In this document: positions 58,904-64,000 of the stretch, in pieces
How the letters are laid out: each line of letters opens with the position of its first letter
Position numbering within the stretch: position 1 is the first letter of the stretch
Assembly: GCF_014650595.1 (NCBI RefSeq)
Contig: NZ_BMVG01000014.1
Coordinates: 62,001-126,000 of the forward strand
DNA: 64,000 nucleotides
Origin: Streptomyces alanosinicus
GTDB lineage: Bacteria > Actinomycetota > Actinomycetes > Streptomycetales > Streptomycetaceae
Direction: 5' to 3'
Translations under genes and position numbers: made by a program
The notes under the pieces: model-generated
Databases searched by the model: none
The model's input: the letters and a program-made list of their open reading frames with translations, nothing else
Told to the model about the DNA's origin: nothing

Positions 58904-59323
58904 TCAGGCCTCGGTCGACTCGGACTCAGCCGCAGCCTCGTCCTTCTTCTCAGCCTTCTTCTTCTGGGTGATCGCCTCACCCTTGCCCTCGTCGTCACCG
59001 CCGAGCGCCTCGAACGACGGACGGGCCGACTTCGGCTCGGCGACGAGCAGCGGCGCGGGAGCCGGCTCGCCCTTGAACTTCTGCCAGTCGCCGGTCTTCT
59101 TGAGGATGGCGAGAACGGGCTCGGTCGGCTGCGCGCCGACACCCAGCCAGTACGCCACGCGCTCGGCGTCCACCTCGATGACCGACGGGTTGTAGGTCGG
59201 GTGGTACTTGCCGATCTCCTCGATGGCCCGGCCGTCACGGCGGGTACGGGAGTCGGCGACGACGATGCGGTAGTGAGGCGAACGGATCTTGCCCAGACGC
59301 TTCAGCTTGATCTTGACTGCCAC
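58904..59323 (-). CDS. rpsP: 30S ribosomal protein S16
   Basis: The 139-residue protein has the S16 core (VKIKLKRLGKIRSPHYRIVV, YHPTYNPSVIEVDAERVAYW, GAQPTEPVLAILKKTGDW) and a C-terminal tail of about 55 residues with alternating Lys, Glu and Ala, common in streptomycetes. The GTG at 59323 follows AGGAG at a somewhat long distance. The gene heads the rpsP-KH-rimM-trmD-rplS block. The upstream 335 bases to the SprT-like gene should carry its promoter; no gene is seen there. Confidence 0.96.
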   Translation of the reverse strand: MAVKIKLKRLGKIRSPHYRIVVADSRTRRDGRAIEEIGKYHPTYNPSVIEVDAERVAYWLGVGAQPTEPVLAILKKTGDWQKFKGEPAPAPLLVAEPKSARPSFEALGGDDEGKGEAITQKKKAEKKDEAAAESESTEA

Positions 59324-59658
59324 GGGAGTGGATTCTCCTGGTTTTGACGTGGTTGGGCACGGCGAGCTGCCGCGTGGGGTTGCGGTACCCGAGTGCCCGA
59401 TGGACGCGTCAGCCGGAGGAGAGAGGGGTCCTGTGCGACTGTCGAGTACAGCTAGCCATTGTGCCACACCCTCCGGGGCGCTTCGGGCCGCGGGGGCGTG
59501 AGCCGGCCGTGAGATGTGACTGGGCGCAGCTGAGTGCGCACCCGGCGTGGAGGTGACCGTACGTCGGGTGCGCTGCCCGGTGCTGTGCGATGGCGGATGG
59601 TCTCGCGGTCCACGATCCGGCACCCACGAGATGCCGGTACTCCGTGGCTCGTCCGCGA

Positions 59659-60255
59659 TTACGCCGCTCCGGCGACCTCCGGGATGCGGAACGGCTTGCC
59701 GCAGCCGCCGCAGACGATGGGGGCCTGGGCCAGCACCGAGGGGACCACGCGGACATTGCGGCCGCAGTCGCACACCGCCTTGACCCGGACACCGCCACCG
59801 GAGGAACCGTGCCGGGCGGCCGGCCCCCGGAAGGTGCGGGAGGTGTCCGAAGAGGTGGCCGCCGTATGGGCCTTCAGCGCGCGCTGGAGCCGCTCGATCG
59901 TCGGGCGGTAGCGACGCTTCGCTTCGGGGTTGAGCGTGACCAGGGAGAAGCCGCTGCTCGGGTGCGGCTCCTCGGGGTGGTCGAGGCCCAGCTCCTCGGC
60001 GATCGCGAGGAAGCGGCGGTTGTGGTACCGGCCGGCGCGGGAGGTGTCGCGGATCCCACGGGCGGCTGCGATGCCATGGACTGCCTCATGGAGCAGTCGC
60101 TCGAAGGAGAGTTCGTGACCGCACGCGGACGACGACTCCCCGATCAGGGATTCTGGCGCGGCAAGGTCCGGCAGCTCGGGGTGGTACCGCTGAATGTCGG
60201 CCCACGCCTGCGCCAGCTCTGCGGCGAGAACAGGTGGTGTCTGTGTCGTGCTCAC
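59659..60255 (-). CDS. SprT-like zinc metalloprotein
   Basis: The 198-residue protein has a SprT-type site: LLHEAVHGIAAARGI (HExxH, about residues 55-60) and a following YHNRRFLAIAEELGL with a third His. A C-terminal zinc-ribbon has paired Cys (VKAVCDCGRNVRVV, VCGGCGKPF). SprT/Spartan proteins cut DNA-protein crosslinks, and bacterial members are less studied; the zinc-ribbon suggests nucleic-acid contact. The GTG at 60255 has no clear ribosome site. It lies just upstream of rpsP on the same strand with a gap of 335 bases, so it is probably separate. Confidence 0.8.
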   Translation of the reverse strand: MSTTQTPPVLAAELAQAWADIQRYHPELPDLAAPESLIGESSSACGHELSFERLLHEAVHGIAAARGIRDTSRAGRYHNRRFLAIAEELGLDHPEEPHPSSGFSLVTLNPEAKRRYRPTIERLQRALKAHTAATSSDTSRTFRGPAARHGSSGGGVRVKAVCDCGRNVRVVPSVLAQAPIVCGGCGKPFRIPEVAGAA

Positions 60256-60778
60256 GTAATGACAACGAGCGTGGGTGCCGCTGTGTTCCTATTCCGGGGC
60301 ATCCCAAATAATTTGCACGTACTGGTCAGTTGCCGCTGATGCGTCCGGACGAGGGCGGGTGCGCTGATCTGCGGAGAAGTTTCACAGCTCCTACCAAGCC
60401 GGTGCGTAGTCCGCACTACGACCTCGCATGTACGCCCGGCTCCGCTGTCGTCGTCGGTTTACGCAAGAGACCTTTCGGTCGCTCTCGGCGCGGAGCCTCA
60501 CCTCGGTCAGCGTCCGGGACGGGCGTGACGTTACCGCGCGTGGCCCGACCCCCCGGTACCGGCCCGTTCCCCCGAAGCGGACACCGTATGGCCATCCAGA
60601 TTGCCGGGATGTGAAATCTCGCCACACCCGGGCCCGGAACCCAAGCGGGGCTCCACGCCCCCTGGACGGGGCCGCGAGCCGGGAGTTACCTGGCATACGT
60701 GGGAAGTGCGCGCGCACGGCACGGGGGCCACGCAACCGGGCACAGCGGCGAACTGTCGGCGGATTGGGGCGCTTACCT
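60256..60778. other. Gene-free region between sprT-like and methyltransferase genes
   Basis: I see no supported gene in these 523 bases. The part near 60290-60420 is AT-richer and probably holds divergent promoters, but I found no convincing consensus pair, terminator or RNA. Confidence 0.6.
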
Positions 60779-61729
60779 ATGACACCTACGCTCGTGCGGC
60801 AGCACACGTCGCACGCGGATTCCGCACCCCGCGTGGACCCGTGCGCACGCGCGCGTGACTGGTCCGAGATCCAGGAGCGGATGCTGGTGCCGCTCTACGA
60901 AGCCGTCTACGAACGGCTCGAAGTGGGGCCCGCCACCCGGCTGCTGGGCCTCGCCTGCGGCTCCGGACTCGCGCTGTTGCTGGCGGCGGGCAGAGGCGCC
61001 GCCGTCACCGGGGTCGACGCCTCCCGCCCCGAACGGCTCGCGCTGGCCCGCGAACGCCTGCTCCCGGACACCCCGCGCGTCACGAGCGGCGGCGTCCCCG
61101 GCGGGCAGGGCCCGCGCGGCGCAGGCACCGCGGTCCCCGACGGGCGGCCGCCGTGCGGCGGAAGAGACGGCGCACGCGTGCGTGCGGCCGCGCGGCTCCT
61201 CGACGGCTCGCCACGTGACGCGGCCGGCGCGGAGACGGCCGCGTACAACCTGGTGACGGTCTTCGAGCCGATCGGCTGCCTCGCGGGCGACTCCGAGGGG
61301 CTCGGCGAGCTGCTGGCGGACGCGCTGCCACGGACCGTGCGCGGGGCGGCCGTGGTGCTGGCCGGCTGGGGTCCGCCGGAGCGCTGTGCCACCTCCTCGG
61401 TGCTGCGGGTGGCGACCAAGCTGGCCGATCCCCTGCGCAGCGCGCGCAGCTGGCGGCCGGCCCGGCGGGACGACCTGGAGGAGGTCGCCCAGCGGGCGGG
61501 CCTGAAGCCGGACGGCTCGGGACGGGTGGCCTGTCCGTTCGGGTACGCCGACGTCGACAGCGCCGTACGCGGGCTGCTGTCGACCGGTCTGTTCGACGCG
61601 GCGATCGCGGCGACCGACGCCAAGCAGGTCGACAAGGAGCTGGCCGAGGCCCTGCATCCGCACCGGCGCCCGGACGGCACCGTGTGGATGCCGAACGTCT
61701 TCCGCTACCTCGTCGCCCGCGTGCCCTGA
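60779..61729 (+). CDS. SAM-dependent methyltransferase-like protein
   Basis: The 316-residue protein has a class I methyltransferase fold. Motif I is LLGLACGSGLALLLAAGRGA, followed by VTGVDASRPERLALARERLL. YNLVTVFEPIGCLAGDSEGL takes the place of motif IV, and LAGWGPPERCATSSVLRVA follows. The region between about residues 100 and 150 is Gly/Arg-rich and poorly conserved. The C-terminal 80 residues (GLLSTGLFDAAIAATDAKQV, VFRYLVARVP) recall proteins often annotated as methyltransferase type 11. It has no visible ribosome site. It is convergent with ftsH. Substrate unknown. Confidence 0.75.
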   Translation: MTPTLVRQHTSHADSAPRVDPCARARDWSEIQERMLVPLYEAVYERLEVGPATRLLGLACGSGLALLLAAGRGAAVTGVDASRPERLALARERLLPDTPRVTSGGVPGGQGPRGAGTAVPDGRPPCGGRDGARVRAAARLLDGSPRDAAGAETAAYNLVTVFEPIGCLAGDSEGLGELLADALPRTVRGAAVVLAGWGPPERCATSSVLRVATKLADPLRSARSWRPARRDDLEEVAQRAGLKPDGSGRVACPFGYADVDSAVRGLLSTGLFDAAIAATDAKQVDKELAEALHPHRRPDGTVWMPNVFRYLVARVP

Positions 61730-61745
61730 ACTCCGCCCCGACCTC

Positions 61746-63701
61746 CTACTGGTCCAGATCCTTCTGGTCCAGATCCTTGGTCAGCCGCGTGATCCCGGCG
61801 ATCCGGTACGCGTCGGCCTCCTCCAGGGTCTCGTTCGCCAGCAGCGCCTGGGCCAGGGCGTCCAACTGGCCGCGGTGGTCGCGGAGTTTGCGGCACGCCT
61901 CCTCGTAGCACTCGTCCACGATCCGCCGCATCTCGGAGTCGATCACATCGAGGGTCTGCGGGGCGGCGGCGAGGCCATAGGCCTGCTGGGCGTCGTTGGG
62001 GAGCGCGGAGAGACGGCCGACCTCCTCGCTCATCCCCCAGCGGGACACCATCCCGCGCGCGATGTTGGTGACCTGCTCCAGGTCGCTCTCGGAACCGGTG
62101 GTGATCACGTCGTAGATGACGTGCTCGGCGGCCATTCCGCCGAGGGCGCCGATGATCCGGCCGCGCAGATACTCCTCGGTGTACGCGTACTTGTCCGCGT
62201 CCGGGGTGGACAGGGTGACGCCGAGGGCGCGGCCGCGCGGCACGATGGTGATCTTGCGGACCGGGTCGGCGCCCGGCTGCAGCATGCCCAGCAGGGCATG
62301 CCCGCTCTCGTGGTAGGCGGTGCGCCGGCGCTCCTCCTCGGGCATCACCAGCGGCCGTTCCGCGCCCAGCTGGACCTTCTCCAGGGCATCGGACATGTCG
62401 GACTGGGTCACCCGCTCCTGCTTGCGCTTCACCGCGAGCAGGGCGGCCTCGTTGGCGAGGTTGGCCAGATCCGCGCCGGTCATGCCCGGGGTCGTACGCG
62501 CGACCTGGGCGAGGTCGACGTCCGCGGCCATCGGGATCTCCCGGGTGTGGATCTGGAGGATGGCCTCGCGGCCGCCGCGGTCCGGGGGCGAGACCTGGAC
62601 CACCCGGTCGAAGCGCCCGGGACGGGTCAGGGCCGGGTCGAGGATGTCGGCGCGGTTGGTGGCCGCGACGACGATGACGCCCTCCGAGCCGGAGAAGCCG
62701 TCCATCTCGGTGAGGATCTGGTTCAGGGTCTGCTCGCGCTCGTCGTGACCGCCCATCGACGCGCCGCCGCCGCGCGCCCGCCCGATGGTGTCGATCTCGT
62801 CGATGAAGATGATCGACGGCGCCACCTTGCGGGCCTCCGCGAACAGCTCCCGCACCCGCGAGGCCCCCACGCCCACGATCATCTCGATGAACTCGGAGGC
62901 GGACGCGGAGAAGAAGGGCACACCCGCCTCACCGGCGACCGCCCGCGCGAGCAGCGTCTTCCCGGTGCCGGGCGGGCCCGCGAGCAGCACACCGCGGGGC
63001 ATCTTGGCGCCCATACGGCGGTAGGCGTCGGGGTTCTTCAGGAAGTCGACGACGTCGTTCAGCTCGCCCTCGACCTCGTCGATGCCGGCCACGTCCTCGA
63101 ACGTGGTGCGCTTCTCGCCCGGCACCAGCTCGACCGGCTTGGGCGGCGCCTTGCGGCCCAGCATGCCGCCCGCACCGCCGAGCCCCGCGCTCATCCGGCG
63201 GGCGATGAAGACCCACACGGCGACCAGCAGCAGCATCGGCGCGAGCGAGATCAGCAGATTGGAGAGGAAGCTGCGGTGCTGGACGACCGGTTCGGCGGTG
63301 ACCGTCACACTGTGCTTGGTCAGGTTCGACCAGAGGCTGTCATCGGCGAAGGACGGGCGCTCGGTGTTGAACTTGGTGTACTTCCCGCCGCCCTCGGGGT
63401 TCTTCTGTTCCTTCTTCAGCTCGCCCTGGATCGAGTCGCCCTTGGCGTAGATCTTGGCGACATTGCCGTCGTTCACCTGTCTGCTGAACTCGGTGTACGA
63501 GATCGTCGGCTCGTTGGCCTGGTCGAAGTAGGACAGCACCAGGTTGGCGAGCAGATACACGATCAGCGCGGTGATGGCCAGCCGCCACCAGCCGCCACGC
63601 ATCCGGCGCCCGCCGGGCGACTGCTGCGGCGGCTCGTCGGGGGCGCCCTCGGTACGCCAGGGCTGGTCGGGCGACTTGCGTGGCGGCGCGGGGTTGGTCA
63701 T
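61746..63701 (-). CDS. ftsH: ATP-dependent zinc metalloprotease FtsH
   Basis: The 651-residue membrane protease degrades misfolded or regulatory membrane proteins. Two anchors stand in the first 180 residues (ITALIVYLLANLVLSYF, LLISLAPMLLLVAVWVFIAR) with an extracytoplasmic domain between. The AAA module has Walker A GPPGTGKTLLARAV (about 241), Walker B IIFIDEIDTIG, and the second region of homology ATNRADILDPALTRPGRFDR. The protease site HESGH is at 464. The C-terminus repeats KDLDQ, encoded by a 15-bp duplication. The start at 63701 (MTNPAPP) is preferred. Streptomycetes have more than one FtsH; this one sits between ffh and the rpsP region. Confidence 0.94.
   Translation of the reverse strand: MTNPAPPRKSPDQPWRTEGAPDEPPQQSPGGRRMRGGWWRLAITALIVYLLANLVLSYFDQANEPTISYTEFSRQVNDGNVAKIYAKGDSIQGELKKEQKNPEGGGKYTKFNTERPSFADDSLWSNLTKHSVTVTAEPVVQHRSFLSNLLISLAPMLLLVAVWVFIARRMSAGLGGAGGMLGRKAPPKPVELVPGEKRTTFEDVAGIDEVEGELNDVVDFLKNPDAYRRMGAKMPRGVLLAGPPGTGKTLLARAVAGEAGVPFFSASASEFIEMIVGVGASRVRELFAEARKVAPSIIFIDEIDTIGRARGGGASMGGHDEREQTLNQILTEMDGFSGSEGVIVVAATNRADILDPALTRPGRFDRVVQVSPPDRGGREAILQIHTREIPMAADVDLAQVARTTPGMTGADLANLANEAALLAVKRKQERVTQSDMSDALEKVQLGAERPLVMPEEERRRTAYHESGHALLGMLQPGADPVRKITIVPRGRALGVTLSTPDADKYAYTEEYLRGRIIGALGGMAAEHVIYDVITTGSESDLEQVTNIARGMVSRWGMSEEVGRLSALPNDAQQAYGLAAAPQTLDVIDSEMRRIVDECYEEACRKLRDHRGQLDALAQALLANETLEEADAYRIAGITRLTKDLDQKDLDQ
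61749..61778. repeat. Exact 15-bp tandem duplication at the ftsH 3-prime end
   Basis: CTGGTCCAGATCCTT occurs twice in succession (61749-61763 and 61764-61778), duplicating the last five codons of ftsH (KDLDQ). Confidence 0.9.
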
Positions 63702-63759
63702 ATGCGGACGGTACGACAATGACCAACCCCTGGCATGCCCAGTGGTGAACCGGGCGAAC

Positions 63760-64000
63760 TCAGCCCATGAACTTCTTGAACTCGTCCGGCAGCTCGAAGT
63801 CCTCGCCGCCCTGCTGCGGCAGCCCGAAGGCGCCGCCCTGCGCGGCGGCCTCGCGGCGCTGGGCCTCCTCCAGCTCCTGCTGCTTGCGCTTCATCGGGTT
63901 GCCGGAGCGCTGCTTGCCCTTGGCCTTCTTCTGCTGCTTCTTCTGCCGGCCGGGACCGCCGCCCATGCCCGGCATCCCCGGCATGCCCGGCATTCCGCCG
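63760..64000 (-). CDS. ffh: Signal recognition particle protein Ffh, C-terminal part
   Basis: Only the last 79 codons are in the window; the gene continues beyond the right edge. The tail is a Met/Gly/Pro-rich stretch (GMPGMPGMPGMGGGPGRQ), a Lys/Gln-rich basic part (KKQQKKAKGKQRSGNPMKRK) and an acidic end (FELPDEFKKFMG). This is the C-terminus of actinobacterial Ffh after the M domain. Ffh binds signal peptides at the ribosome and targets them to the membrane. It is on the same strand as ftsH, 58 bases upstream. Confidence 0.92.
   Translation of the reverse strand, partial: GGMPGMPGMPGMGGGPGRQKKQQKKAKGKQRSGNPMKRKQQELEEAQRREAAAQGGAFGLPQQGGEDFELPDEFKKFMG

Noticed and set aside
60779..61729. 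Suspected double frameshift in the methyltransferase-like gene around 61080-61230
   Set aside because: The Gly/Arg-rich middle looks odd, but neither alternative frame gives a better protein and both flanks share one frame.

Overview
The window looks like a piece of a Streptomyces chromosome. Base composition is very GC-rich, GTG starts are frequent, and the right half carries gene blocks that are a signature of the genus: the developmental sigma factor whiG, four type I signal peptidases in a row (sipW-sipX-sipY-sipZ), and rpsB-tsf, pyrH and frr-cdsA in order. No rRNA, tRNA or CRISPR array was seen.

Left part (1 to about 7 kb): the start of a polyamine-binding lipoprotein (potD-like, cut by the window edge) behind an aminoaldehyde dehydrogenase, a NADAR protein, a 45-bp tandem repeat, a proline-rich membrane protein, a probable 6-aminodeoxyfutalosine deaminase, a glycerophosphodiester phosphodiesterase, and the wreck of a secreted polysaccharide lyase. 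From 7 to 20 kb the content is accessory: a 1947-residue TIR / degenerate calcineurin-like / NACHT / pentapeptide / WD40 protein, an ArsB-like permease divergent from it, a helix-turn-helix plus triple-DUF397 pair, and a three-gene unit (membrane protein, cupin-like protein, inositol-monophosphatase-family enzyme). At 19.3-21.8 kb a flavohemoglobin-type protein and a nitric oxide synthase oxygenase form an operon.

From 22 to 31 kb there is a broken DUF6177 gene, an orphan small protein, a second PotD-like lipoprotein, a regulator with a divergent aldo/keto reductase, and a polyamine/GABA catabolic set (aldehyde dehydrogenase, Lrp-type regulator, aminotransferase). From 31 to 40 kb come an ABC exporter-like pair, a VOC protein, an LAETG surface protein, a mycothiol-dependent-isomerase-like protein, and a thiamine transporter thiB-thiP-thiQ behind a clear TPP riboswitch, then rlmN.

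From 40.5 kb to the end the window is core genome read mostly leftwards: cdsA-frr, pyrH, tsf, rpsB, whiG, dprA-yifB-yraN, DUF2469, NUDIX, sipZ-Y-X-W, rplS, trmD-rimM, a KH protein, rpsP, a SprT-like zinc protein, ftsH and the tail of ffh. Translation, protein export and membrane quality control genes are grouped here, with hairpins between several of them. The two potD-like genes, two aldehyde dehydrogenases, the aminotransferase and the Lrp regulator probably cooperate in putrescine uptake and breakdown to GABA and succinate. The most unusual item is the large TIR-NACHT-WD40 protein, whose phosphoesterase-like domain has lost its metal-binding motifs.
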